Positions 7,216 through 14,642 of a stretch of 17,651 nucleotides of DNA are shown here, piece after piece. The notes beneath the pieces are model-generated. The model did not search any database, had not been told where the DNA came from, and saw only the letters and a program-made list of their open reading frames with translations. Source of the stretch: an uncultured Rubrobacteraceae bacterium (GTDB lineage: Bacteria > Actinomycetota > Rubrobacteria > Rubrobacterales > Rubrobacteraceae); assembly GCA_902806105.1 (NCBI GenBank), contig CADCVI010000014.1, forward strand, positions 1 through 17,651, read 5' to 3'. The number at the start of each line of letters is the position of its first letter. Position 1 is the stretch's first letter. The position numbers and the translations under genes are program-made.

Positions 7216-7929
7216 TTGGAAGAAACGATCTTGCTGGTGGACGATGATGCGGCACTCCTGGAGGTCATGTCGATCGTGCTTTCTTCGGAGGGTTACAGGG
7301 TCGTCACGGCCATCGACGGCCAGGAGGCGTTGAAGGAGGTCGGCCGGGAGAAGCTGGACCTCGTGATCCTGGACATCATGTTACCGAAGATGAGCGGTTT
7401 CGAGGTGCTAAAGAAGATCCGGGAGAAGACCGACATCCCCGTGGTGATGCTGACGGCGAAGAGCCAGTCCGTGGACAAGGTGGTTGGTCTGGAGCTCGGG
7501 GCGGATGACTACATCACCAAGCCCTTCGACACGAAGGAGCTTCTGGCGCGCATCCGGGCGATCCTGAGGAGGTTCGGGCGGCAGGAGGGCAGGGGTCGGG
7601 ACGGGACCCTGAGGCTCGGACCGCTGGAGCTCGACCCGAACGGGTACACCGTTACGAGGGACGGGAACGTGCTCGTGCTCACGCCCACGGAGTTCAAGAT
7701 CCTCGCGCTCCTGATGAGGCGGCCGGGGCGGGCGTTCACAAGGACCCAGATCTCCGAGGCCGTCTCGACGGCGTCGCACTACCTGGCGAGCCGCTACATA
7801 GACGTGCACATATCGCGGCTTCGGGCCAAGATCGAGCGCGACCCGAAGACGCCGGAGATTATCCAGACCGTCCCGAGCGTCGGGTACCGGGCTGCGCGTC
7901 CGTCCTCCGGCGCGACTCGCAGCGCGTAA
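7216..7929 (+). CDS. OmpR/PhoB-family response regulator (MtrA-like position)
   Basis: The receiver domain (about 5-120) has the acidic pocket D9-D11, phosphoacceptor D53 in VILDIMLP, T80 and K102 in TKPF. A winged-helix DNA-binding domain of the OmpR/PhoB type follows (about 130-230; LTPTEFKILALLMRRPGRAFTR ... YIDVHISRLRAKI ... IQTVPSVGYR). It is therefore a DNA-binding regulator phosphorylated by the kinase encoded 19 bases downstream. I chose the TTG at 7216, giving MEETILLVDDD, because GGAGGT lies 11 bases upstream and response regulators usually begin this way. The frame stays open to a GTG at 7192, which adds eight unusual residues. With the kinase and lipoprotein genes that follow, the arrangement resembles mtrA-mtrB-lpqB of actinobacteria, but PhoP- or WalR-like orthology cannot be excluded. 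Confidence 0.93.
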   Translation: MEETILLVDDDAALLEVMSIVLSSEGYRVVTAIDGQEALKEVGREKLDLVILDIMLPKMSGFEVLKKIREKTDIPVVMLTAKSQSVDKVVGLELGADDYITKPFDTKELLARIRAILRRFGRQEGRGRDGTLRLGPLELDPNGYTVTRDGNVLVLTPTEFKILALLMRRPGRAFTRTQISEAVSTASHYLASRYIDVHISRLRAKIERDPKTPEIIQTVPSVGYRAARPSSGATRSA

Positions 7930-7948
7930 GAGAAAGGGTCCCGGGCAG

Positions 7949-9892
7949 GTGGTCGAGAAGGGGCGCAAAAAAGGGTCGTTGCCGGGGCGTCTCTCGTTCC
8001 GGGCGCGGGTCTTCGCGGCGCTCGTGGGGATCTCGGCGACGACGAGCCTCGTGATCGGGCTCGTCCTCTACTACTTCGCCGAGGACCGGCTGGTGGCGCA
8101 GGAGAGGGAGCTTCTGATCCAGCGCTCACGCACGGCGAACGCCGGCGCCGTGACGTTCCTGGAGGGACTGCGCAACCCGGAGAGCGGGGACCTGCCCGCT
8201 CCGGATGCCTACGCCGAGGAGCTCGTCCGCTCGGTCGCGGATCCGACGGGCCTCGGGGTGCTCTACGCCGCACCGGGGGGCGAGCCTCTGGCGGCGAGGG
8301 ACGTCGGCGGCAGGCCGGCTTCCCCCGAGAGGGTATACGAGAGGCTCGGGCTGGACGAAGAGGTGCTGGCACGGGCAGAGGACTCGCCGAGGGGGGCGGG
8401 CAGGATCGTGCGCCTTCGCGGGGACGGGGGCGGCGGGGCGCCGAGGTACGTCGCGGTCTGGCCGCTCGTAGGGACCAGGGGGGTGGCCCAGGGCGTGCTC
8501 GTCTACGACTCTCCCGAGAAGGGCCTCGACGAGACGCTCGCGTTTCTGCGTTACGGGATCCTGGGGGCGATCGGGACGAGCGTGTTGCTCGTGGGGGCGG
8601 CGAGCCTGCTCCTGGCGCGCCAGATCACGCGCCCGCTCTCCGAGACGCGCGACGCCGCCATAAGGGTGGCCTCGGGCGACTACAGCTTCGTGCCGGTCAA
8701 GGGCAACGACGAGCTCTCCGAGGTCGCCCGCTCCTTCAACTTCATGGCGCGGGAGGTGCAGCACTACGTAGGGGAGATGCGGCGCCAGAAGGGGCGCCTG
8801 GAGGCGGTCCTCGAAGCCTCGCCCGAGGCGGTGGTCGCCACGGACAACTCCGAGAGGATCACCATGTCCAACCCCGCCGCCGTCCGGATGCTGGGCATAG
8901 ACCAGGCCCGCGACCACGGACGGCCGCTCGAAGGACTCGGCGCTCCGAAAGCGCTGCTCGAATGCCTGCGCGAGGCCCTGAGGACCGGCGCCGCCGTCCG
9001 GGAGGTCGAGGTGGGAGAGAAGACCTACTGGGCCTACGCCGCGCGCATTCAGGACCCGAAGTACGCCGGGCATGAGGACGACGATACCGTCGATGAGGGA
9101 TCGGTCCTGGTCAGGGGCGCTCCTGGGGGTGCGATACTCGCCGTCCGGGACATCACGGAGTACCGTTCGCTGGAGAAGGCGAAGACCGCGTTCGTCTCGG
9201 ACGTCTCTCACGAGCTCAGGACGCCGTTGACGACCATACAAAGCGCGATGGACCTTATCGAGCGGGCGCGGGAGAGGCTCGACCCCCTGGAGCACAGGGC
9301 CCTGGAACTGGCCGACGGGGAGCTCAAGCGCATCCGGATGATGGTCGAGGAGCTTCTGACGCTGGCGCAGATGGACTCGCGCCAGTACTCGCTGGAGGTC
9401 GCGCCGACCGATCTGGACGAGGTGGTGAGGAGCGCCATAAACGGCATCGAGTCCAAGGCCCAGAGGTTCGGGATCGAGCTTCGCTACGAGGTCGGCGAGA
9501 GCTCGCCCCACGCCGCCTGCGTCTGCGACGCGCAGAAGGTCTATCAGGTACTGCTCAACCTGCTGGACAACGGGATAAAGTACTCGGACCCGGGCGGCCT
9601 GGTGCGCGTCCGAGTCCTGGACGGCAAGGACCACGTGATGGTGCGCGTCTCGGACACGGGGGTCGGCATACCGGAAGAGGACCTGCCCCAGCTTTTCGAC
9701 CGCTTCTACAGGGTAAACAAGGACCGCTCGCGGGCGACCGGCGGTAGCGGCCTCGGCCTCGCGATCTCCAAGCAGATCGTGGACCTCCACGGCGGCGCCC
9801 TCTTCGTGAGGAGCAGGGTGGGCGAGGGCTCGACGTTCGACGTCCGCCTTCCCAAGGTCCCCGTCCCCCACCCCACGAGTTATGCGGTCTGA
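7949..9892 (+). CDS. Membrane sensor histidine kinase with HAMP and PAS domains
   Basis: The product has 647 residues. The order is transmembrane helix 1 (about 19-43), an extracytoplasmic sensor region (44-200) and transmembrane helix 2 (about 201-223). These are followed by a HAMP linker (about 220-275), a PAS-like domain (about 283-405), a HisKA helix with phosphorylated H421 in SHELRTPL, and a HATPase domain. The HATPase has the N box NLLDNGIKYS (537-546), the G1 box DTGVGIP (569-575), DRFYRVNKDRSRATGGSGLG and the G2 box GLGL (601-604). All catalytic motifs are intact. It should autophosphorylate and pass phosphate to the upstream regulator. Architecture is like PhoR/WalK; gene order is like MtrB. 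The GTG at 7949 has AAAGGG ten bases upstream. An unusual acidic insert (about 366-388, KYAGHEDDDTVDEG) lies in the PAS region. The end overlaps the next gene by 11 bases. Confidence 0.95.
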   Translation: MVEKGRKKGSLPGRLSFRARVFAALVGISATTSLVIGLVLYYFAEDRLVAQERELLIQRSRTANAGAVTFLEGLRNPESGDLPAPDAYAEELVRSVADPTGLGVLYAAPGGEPLAARDVGGRPASPERVYERLGLDEEVLARAEDSPRGAGRIVRLRGDGGGGAPRYVAVWPLVGTRGVAQGVLVYDSPEKGLDETLAFLRYGILGAIGTSVLLVGAASLLLARQITRPLSETRDAAIRVASGDYSFVPVKGNDELSEVARSFNFMAREVQHYVGEMRRQKGRLEAVLEASPEAVVATDNSERITMSNPAAVRMLGIDQARDHGRPLEGLGAPKALLECLREALRTGAAVREVEVGEKTYWAYAARIQDPKYAGHEDDDTVDEGSVLVRGAPGGAILAVRDITEYRSLEKAKTAFVSDVSHELRTPLTTIQSAMDLIERARERLDPLEHRALELADGELKRIRMMVEELLTLAQMDSRQYSLEVAPTDLDEVVRSAINGIESKAQRFGIELRYEVGESSPHAACVCDAQKVYQVLLNLLDNGIKYSDPGGLVRVRVLDGKDHVMVRVSDTGVGIPEEDLPQLFDRFYRVNKDRSRATGGSGLGLAISKQIVDLHGGALFVRSRVGEGSTFDVRLPKVPVPHPTSYAV

Positions 9893-11105
9893 AGCGAAGG
9901 GCAACAGGGGACGGCTCGCCGCGTCGCTCGTGCTCCTGGCCGCGCTCGGGGCGACAGGGTGCGGGCACTTCTCCGGAGCAGGCCCAGTCGAGGAGGTCGC
10001 CATAGAACCGGCCGCACCCGCCAGAACCTCGGACGACCTCGGCCCGGACGTGCGCCCACTCAGCCTCGGGCCAGGCGACAAGAGTTCGCCGCGCATCAGC
10101 CCCTCGGGCGACAGGATCGCCTTCGTCCTCGACGGCTCCGTGGTCGAGAAATCCCTGTACAACCAGGACCTGCGCCGAAGGACCGGGCAAGAACTCCCCG
10201 CTACGAGCGCCGAGTGGATCTCGGAGGAGGACCTTGTCGTCCTGAGCCCGGAAGAAGGAGCCGAGGGCGACGAGGCAGGGGCCCTGTTCTTCGTTCAGCC
10301 CGGAGACCGGGCGAGCGAGCTTGCGTCGGGGGTGCAGGCCACGGGCACGCAGGCGGACGGGGGCGCGGTCTCCGCTATCGTGGAGATGGCGAGACGAGAC
10401 AACGCGAAAACCGCGCTGCTGCGCGTGTGGGCCGAGGGCGAGGCAGCGAGGCTCTTCCCGGTGAACCTCCGGGGTCGTGTCACCGGGCTCTCGCTCTCCC
10501 GGGACGGTCGCGAGGCCGTGCTCGCGGTCCGGATCGATTCCGGAAGGGACGCCGGCAGGGTGGAGATTCTGACCTACCGCTTCTTTGAGGAGGAGCCTGT
10601 CCGCGCCGCGCTCCTCGAAGAGGGGCTGGAGCTGATCGGTGCCCCCCAGCGAACCACCAGGGGCATCTACTTCGTAGCCAGCGAGGAGGGCGACGAAGAG
10701 GCCGACTACACCCTCTACCGGGTGCCGGAGGGCTCGGAGGGGTACGAGCCCGCCCGCGAGGTCGGCGAGGACTTCGTCCCGGCGAGCGTCGCGGTCTCAC
10801 CGGACGGGGAGAGCCTCGCGGTCCTGGGACGCCGCAATGCGCGCTCCCCCACCGACCTCTACGTCCTCGACCTCGCCTCGGGTGACCTCGACGTCCTCAC
10901 GGCCAACGAGAACATGGAGATAAAAACGAAGCCGCGCGACCTCGCCTGGTCCCCCGGCAGCGACTACGTCCTGCTCGTGGCCCGGGGCATGCTGCCGGGC
11001 CCCAAGGTTTATAGCTCCCCCGCCAGGGATCTCTCCTCGGCCTTCTACAACATCTACGGCGTACCTGTGAAGATGGCACGCGTCGCCAAGGGCAGGGCCG
11101 GGTGA
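9882..11105 (+). CDS. Beta-propeller lipoprotein (LpqB-like partner of the kinase)
   Basis: The product has 407 residues. A basic N-terminus and a hydrophobic stretch (about 11-26) end at LGATGC with C27 as lipidation site; the -3 residue is A rather than the usual L, so the lipobox is slightly off. The mature part contains repeated TolB/WD40-like blades with the SPxGxxIAF pattern (SPRISPSGDRIAFVLDG, LSLSRDGREAVLAV, VAVSPDGESLAVLG, LAWSPGSDYVLLVA). It is probably a membrane-anchored beta propeller outside the cell. The ATG overlaps the kinase stop by 11 bases, so the two are coupled. In actinobacteria LpqB occupies this place after mtrB and modulates the kinase. LpqB also carries a GerMN domain before its propeller; I see none here and the protein is shorter. 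It is therefore an LpqB-like analogue rather than a proven orthologue. Confidence 0.8.
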   Translation: MRSEAKGNRGRLAASLVLLAALGATGCGHFSGAGPVEEVAIEPAAPARTSDDLGPDVRPLSLGPGDKSSPRISPSGDRIAFVLDGSVVEKSLYNQDLRRRTGQELPATSAEWISEEDLVVLSPEEGAEGDEAGALFFVQPGDRASELASGVQATGTQADGGAVSAIVEMARRDNAKTALLRVWAEGEAARLFPVNLRGRVTGLSLSRDGREAVLAVRIDSGRDAGRVEILTYRFFEEEPVRAALLEEGLELIGAPQRTTRGIYFVASEEGDEEADYTLYRVPEGSEGYEPAREVGEDFVPASVAVSPDGESLAVLGRRNARSPTDLYVLDLASGDLDVLTANENMEIKTKPRDLAWSPGSDYVLLVARGMLPGPKVYSSPARDLSSAFYNIYGVPVKMARVAKGRAG

Positions 11106-11617
11106 GGAGCGCCCTGTTCTGGCTCGCCGGGGCGTCGCTCGCCTTCTTCGCAACGGCCGGCGCGTTCCTGGTGCTCGCCAACTTCGGCACCGCGCCGAGG
11201 GCTATCGACCCCATCCCGCAGAACAGGCCCTCCGGCCAGGGACCGCCCGGCCAGGATCTCGCCCTCAGGTTCTCCGAGGAGGGGCTGGAGAACCTGGAGC
11301 GGCGCAGGGACCAGACCCTCACGCTCTACGTCGAGAACAGGGGCGACGAAGACCTTGCGAGCGTGGACCTCATACTGATGGTCTCCTCCGAGGACACGAC
11401 GCACCCGGGGACACGACGTTACCGCGAAACGATCTCGGGGCTCATGCCGGACGAGATCGAGCGGATCGACCTGTCCGTGGACCTCTCCCCGACCCGGTAC
11501 GCCGAGAGCATGGCGATCCTCGGCGTGCAGCCCCAGGGGGACCGGCAGATACTGGAGGCCCGGGCCTACCCGCCGGGCGGCTCCGTGGTCGTCGAGACTG
11601 CCATCATCTCGCCCTGA
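11102..11617 (+). CDS. Small membrane-anchored or secreted protein, last gene of the kinase operon
   Basis: The product has 171 residues. A hydrophobic helix at about 5-27 (LFWLAGASLAFFATAGAFLVLANF) acts as signal or anchor and has no cleavable lipobox. A proline/glycine linker follows. The rest looks like one Ig-like beta-sandwich (LTLYVENRGDEDLASVDLILMV..., RYRETISGLMPDEIERIDLSV..., VVVETAII), similar in style to CARDB or NEAT-like extracellular folds, although no family is recognised. The GTG start overlaps the stop of the lipoprotein gene by four bases (GTGA), so the two are translationally coupled and probably work together outside the membrane. The gene ends one base before the stop of the convergent GNAT-like gene, with no room for a terminator between them. 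Confidence 0.75.
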   Translation: MRSALFWLAGASLAFFATAGAFLVLANFGTAPRAIDPIPQNRPSGQGPPGQDLALRFSEEGLENLERRRDQTLTLYVENRGDEDLASVDLILMVSSEDTTHPGTRRYRETISGLMPDEIERIDLSVDLSPTRYAESMAILGVQPQGDRQILEARAYPPGGSVVVETAIISP

Positions 11618-11618
11618 T

Positions 11619-12290
11619 CTAGCGTGACACCTTCCCCGGAGCGGGGGACATGCGGACCCGTGCTGGTCCGTTCGGCGAGAGGGTGACGGGCGACGGGGCC
11701 CCGCCCAGCACCGGGAGCTTCACCCGCCCCATGAAGCCCCTGGCACGCTCCCCGATCTCGACGGTGCTCCCGAAGTCAGCCCTGGCGAGCGTGTAGGGCA
11801 GGCCCATCTTGAAGCCCCGGCACACCGCCTCCCAGCCGTTCTCCATCAGAAACCTCGTCGGGACGTACCTGGAACGGCCGAGGTCGCTCCCTATCGCCTC
11901 TACCCCGGCGTAGCCCCGGAGCCTCAGGTCACGCGCCACGCGGACGAGCAGGTGCCGTCTGGACCTCGGATCCCCCTCCAGGTAGGCCAGCAGGGCCCCG
12001 TCGGCGCCGAGGGACCCGACGGGATACCGGTAGGCGTGGGGCAGGTAGGCGTGGGGGCCGTAGACGGCGAACCCCATGACCTCTTCCCCCCGTCTCATCA
12101 CGAGCCCGGCCGTACCCCAAGCCCCCGACATCTCCTCGTACCAATCCCCGGCTGAAAAGGAACTTTCCGTCCAGTACGAGACCACGGCCTCGAGCCCGGG
12201 GATCTCGTCGACCTCGCCAGCCGAGATCTCCGAGATCGTCGGGATGAAACGCAGCTGCGTCATCTTCAAACCGCGGCCGAGCCTACTCAT
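11619..12290 (-). CDS. GNAT-like acetyltransferase family protein
   Basis: The product is 223 residues from the ATG at 12290. The central part (about 60-165) fits a GNAT core: strand GLVMRRGEEVMGFAVYGPH, a helix with the degenerate acetyl-CoA loop DPRSRRHLLVRVARDLRLRG (108-126), strand VEAIG, and FLMENGWEAV before the last strand. The N-terminus and the roughly 50-residue proline-rich tail are not recognised. The substrate is unknown. The frame is open 78 codons further upstream, but that part is the shadow of the next gene. The chosen ATG has AAGGGA just upstream and overlaps the YtxH stop by eight bases (ATGAGTAG), a clear coupled start. A 15-bp tandem repeat at 12029-12058 duplicates the residues LPHAY. 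The motif match is modest. Confidence 0.7.
   Translation of the reverse strand: MSRLGRGLKMTQLRFIPTISEISAGEVDEIPGLEAVVSYWTESSFSAGDWYEEMSGAWGTAGLVMRRGEEVMGFAVYGPHAYLPHAYRYPVGSLGADGALLAYLEGDPRSRRHLLVRVARDLRLRGYAGVEAIGSDLGRSRYVPTRFLMENGWEAVCRGFKMGLPYTLARADFGSTVEIGERARGFMGRVKLPVLGGAPSPVTLSPNGPARVRMSPAPGKVSR
12029..12058. repeat. 15-bp tandem duplication inside the GNAT-like gene
   Basis: GGTAGGCGTGGGGCA is followed directly by GGTAGGCGTGGGGGC; 13 of 15 bases agree. On the coding strand this gives a tandem PHAY-LPHAY. The unit is a multiple of three, so the frame is kept. It is probably a replication-slippage product. Confidence 0.7.
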
Positions 12291-12738
12291 CTGTCCCTTC
12301 CGGGTCCCTCCCGGGCCTGTCGAGGCGCGCGCGAAGCCGGGATCTGGTCTCCTGGATCCTGCGCCTGAGCTCCTCCGGCTCGGCCTCGGGCTGCGGTTCG
12401 AGGTCCTCCGGTTCCTCGCGGGAGACGTCCCGGAGCGGTGGGGCGGCCGAAGGGAAGACGGGCGGGGGCTCGACGGGCTCCGGATCGTCCACCGGCCCGA
12501 CGGTGAGGTCGAGCCTCTCCTCACGGACGGAAGGGGCGTCGCGAAACTCGGCGGCGCGCTCCCGCGCCCGCTCCCGTGCCTCGAAGTAGCTCTCGCGGCT
12601 GCGTTCGCGCGCCTCGCCGGCGCGCGAGGCTATGGAACCCCTGGTCTCCCTGCCGCTGCGAGGGGCGAGGAGGATACCCACCAGCGCTCCCGCGACGCCG
12701 CCTATTACGAAAGTGCCGACCTTCTGCTTGTCCAGCAT
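12283..12738 (-). CDS. YtxH-like membrane protein
   Basis: The product has 151 residues. The N-terminus is typical of YtxH-domain proteins: a short basic start, then one glycine/alanine-rich transmembrane helix (VGTFVIGGVAGALVGILLAP, about 7-26) ending in the characteristic LLAPRSGRETR, then a long charged helix rich in Arg, Glu and Ala. The second half is proline- and acid-rich, with a final short helix. In firmicutes YtxH is stress-induced, but the molecular role is unknown; related proteins are common in actinobacteria. The ATG has AGGAGGT nine bases upstream. The stop overlaps the GNAT-like start by eight bases, so the two are coupled. A TAGAAT -10-like box lies upstream at 12768-12773. 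Confidence 0.85.
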   Translation of the reverse strand: MLDKQKVGTFVIGGVAGALVGILLAPRSGRETRGSIASRAGEARERSRESYFEARERARERAAEFRDAPSVREERLDLTVGPVDDPEPVEPPPVFPSAAPPLRDVSREEPEDLEPQPEAEPEELRRRIQETRSRLRARLDRPGRDPEGTDE

Positions 12739-12767
12739 ACCGCGTATACCTCCTGAGCCGTCCGTCT

Positions 12768-12773
12768 ATTCTA
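12768..12773 (-). promoter_or_regulatory. Possible -10 box for the YtxH-GNAT pair
   Basis: On the - strand TAGAAT (five of six to TATAAT) lies 29 bases before the ATG, after an AGGAGGT site in between. No TTGACA-like -35 is seen at the right distance. A perfect palindrome GGCTCG-AG-CGAGCC (12815-12828) lies about 41 bases upstream and could be an activator or repressor site. Confidence 0.4.
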
Positions 12774-12836
12774 CCCCCTCCGAACAGGGGATACCCACCC
12801 GTACGTCCCCGCCAGGCTCGAGCGAGCCCCTCCAGC

Positions 12837-12886
12837 ATCACAGTACATGAAGCACCACCCTCGATGGCAGGCAAGGCAACTGTGAT
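12837..12886. repeat. 8+8 perfect inverted repeat, 50 bases end to end
   Basis: ATCACAGT (12837-12844) and ACTGTGAT (12879-12886) are perfect complements separated by 34 bases. The arms could pair as a hairpin in RNA, or they could be end repeats of a very small element. No flanking target-site duplication is visible. Confidence 0.4.
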
Positions 12887-13066
12887 CCCACCTGGCTTTG
12901 TCCGAGTCAGAACACAACGACTTCCGGGAACGCCAGTCAGGGCTCCGCTTGCCGCACCCGACGGCCGCCCAAACTACGCGGGGTCCTCGTCGAAGTTGCA
13001 AAGAACGCGGAGGATCCGGCGCCGTCCGGTAAACGTGTACTTGGCGGGAGCGGGAAGACGGGAGAT

Positions 13067-14011
13067 CTAGCCCCGGCTCGAATCAAGCAGCAACGAATCC
13101 GGGCGCCTGGCCTTCTCGGCGATCCCGGAGACGCGGTTGGCCACGAAGGCGACGGCGGCGTCCGAGGTCGCCTCGATGGAGATGTTCTCTACCATGTAAG
13201 TCCCCGACCGGTTCGCGCTCTCGGTGATGTAGTCGTGGATCTTGCGTATCTGCTCGAAGTGGGCGATGTACTCCTCGGCGGGCCTGCGCATGGAGGTGCC
13301 GAGGGCGCGCACGTAGAAGCGGTCGCGATGGGCATCCTCGTCCGAGAGGTAGACCACGAGGCAGCAGACGTTCGGGTGATCCTTGTAGCGGTTCAGGATG
13401 ATCTCGGGCGCCAGGTGCACGCCCTCCACGACGAGGTTCGTCCCCTCCTTGAGGCCCCGCTCGACGATCGCCTCCACCCCCACGGAGACCTGCGAGGACT
13501 GCGCCCGAAAGCCGAAAAGCACGGTCTCCTCGTCCTCCACCGGCACCCTGATGTCCTCGGCCGTGATCTCGAAGGAGCTCTTGTGGAGGATCGGCAGGAG
13601 GTCGGGGCTTATGGCGCGCCTGAGCACCTCGCGGATAGAGTCCGTCCCGATCACGCTCTGAATGTTCAGCCTGCGCGCCACGTCGGCGGCCAGCGTGCTC
13701 GTCCCGACCCCCGTCGCCCCGCCTATGAGGACCACCACCGGCTCGGTCGTCTCGCGCAGGATGCGCCACTTGTCCAGTCGCGGGACGACCATGGCATCCG
13801 TCATCTGTAGCTTGGCCCGGACGCGGGCGAGGACCTCTTCCTCCTCGACGACGAAGCGCTCCTCCGCCAGAAGCTCCGCGCGGACCTCGCTCGCTATGCG
13901 GTAGGCGATCTCCATGCGGGCACCGGCCTGGCACAGCGTCTGGGCCAGCACGCCGCGGGAGAACGGGGTCTCCCGGCCGTTCTTGGCTATCGTGATCTCT
14001 AGGTTGCGCAC
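13067..14011 (-). CDS. ATP-cone / P-loop kinase, 2-phosphoglycerate kinase-like
   Basis: The product has 314 residues. The first roughly 85 residues look like an ATP-cone (LEITIAKNGRETPFSRGVLAQTLCQAG..., VPRLDKWRIL). A P-loop kinase follows: strand PVVVLIGGATGVGTST with Walker A at 97-106, then GTDSIREVLR (122-131), later LVVEGVHLAP (193-202) and a basic helix (MRRPAEEYIAHFEQIRKIHDYI). This domain order is that of archaeal 2-phosphoglycerate kinase, which makes 2,3-bisphosphoglycerate toward the solute cyclic 2,3-diphosphoglycerate, and of its uncharacterised bacterial relatives. The bacterial substrate is not established, so phosphoglycerate kinase activity is an inference. The GTG start has GGAGG with about a 5-base spacer. 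It lies 45 bases after the DUF4126 gene and is probably cotranscribed with it. Confidence 0.8.
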   Translation of the reverse strand: MRNLEITIAKNGRETPFSRGVLAQTLCQAGARMEIAYRIASEVRAELLAEERFVVEEEEVLARVRAKLQMTDAMVVPRLDKWRILRETTEPVVVLIGGATGVGTSTLAADVARRLNIQSVIGTDSIREVLRRAISPDLLPILHKSSFEITAEDIRVPVEDEETVLFGFRAQSSQVSVGVEAIVERGLKEGTNLVVEGVHLAPEIILNRYKDHPNVCCLVVYLSDEDAHRDRFYVRALGTSMRRPAEEYIAHFEQIRKIHDYITESANRSGTYMVENISIEATSDAAVAFVANRVSGIAEKARRPDSLLLDSSRG

Positions 14012-14056
14012 AGCACCCTCCCCACCGGGGGCCCGCGACGCCCTCTCTAGGGGCGT

Positions 14057-14635
14057 CTAGTCGCCGAGGATACGGAGACCGCCGAACTTCTTGCCCCGTC
14101 GCCTCCGTATCCGGAAGAAGAAGTACAGGAGGAACGCGACGAGCGCAAGCGGCAGCAGGGGCACCAGCACCGCGATAATCCCGCCGACCAGCGCCACCGC
14201 ATCCTCGAAGACGCTGAGGAAGGACGACGAGACCCCCGCCGACGATGCATCCGCCGGGGGACGCAAAACATGCTTGAGCACCGCGACCGCACCGGCGATC
14301 AGGCCGCCGGCCACGAGCTCCGGTACCGCACCCACGTTCAGCCCCTCCTGCAGCGCCAGCGCGAAGAGGACGGCGCCCGCAGCGATCCGTAACGGCGTCT
14401 GTACCAGGTTCAAGATCCGGGCGAGGGACGGAACCTTGTCCAGCCCGGTCTCCAGGAGCGCGAGGACCAGGAAAGCGCCGATGGCGGCCCAATCGTCGAT
14501 GAACCCGAAGGGAGAAGGCAGCTCGAAGAGCCCGAGGCGGGCGAAGATCCCGACGAGGGCGAGCGGGAGAAAGGCCCTGACCCCCGCAACGGAGGCGAGG
14601 CCGATGCCGATTCCGACTGCAAGCAGAGTTTCCAT
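14057..14635 (-). CDS. DUF4126 membrane protein
   Basis: The product has 192 residues and is strongly hydrophobic, with about five predicted helices. The first begins at the N-terminus (LLAVGIGIGLASVAGVRAFLPLALVGIFA). The segment FIDDWAAIGAFLVLALLETGLDKVPSLARILNLVQTPLRIAAGAVLFA is characteristic of DUF4126. The protein ends in a basic cytoplasmic tail (FFFRIRRRRGKKFGGLRILGD). The function of the family is unknown. There is no ribosome binding site at a normal distance, but a perfect TATAAT lies seven bases upstream of the ATG, so the mRNA may begin at the start codon. The gene is divergent from glyS and probably leads an operon with the kinase-like gene. A 7-bp hairpin (14037-14057) lies at its stop codon. 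Confidence 0.85.
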   Translation of the reverse strand: METLLAVGIGIGLASVAGVRAFLPLALVGIFARLGLFELPSPFGFIDDWAAIGAFLVLALLETGLDKVPSLARILNLVQTPLRIAAGAVLFALALQEGLNVGAVPELVAGGLIAGAVAVLKHVLRPPADASSAGVSSSFLSVFEDAVALVGGIIAVLVPLLPLALVAFLLYFFFRIRRRRGKKFGGLRILGD

Positions 14636-14642
14636 GCCCCCG

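Larger units (their letters stand above)
12739..13066. other. 328-base spacer with inverted repeats
   Basis: No convincing gene is visible; a 76-codon frame at 12771-13001 (-) lacks a ribosome binding site and overlaps the likely promoter. The spacer holds the YtxH promoter region, the palindrome GGCTCG-AG-CGAGCC at 12815-12828, and a wider 8+8 inverted repeat at 12837-12886. It is longer than the other leftward gaps here and may contain the terminator of the kinase-like gene or the remains of a small insertion. Confidence 0.45.

Noticed and set aside
8126..10162. A 678-codon open frame on the - strand opposite the histidine kinase
   Set aside because: It is a shadow of the kinase and lipoprotein genes, whose motifs are intact in the other frame. 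Its product resembles no protein family and is rich in Arg, Pro and Gly.
11631..11651. CCCCG/CGGGG hairpin as a terminator between the convergent genes
   Set aside because: It is short, has no T-run, and lies inside the coding end of the GNAT-like gene.
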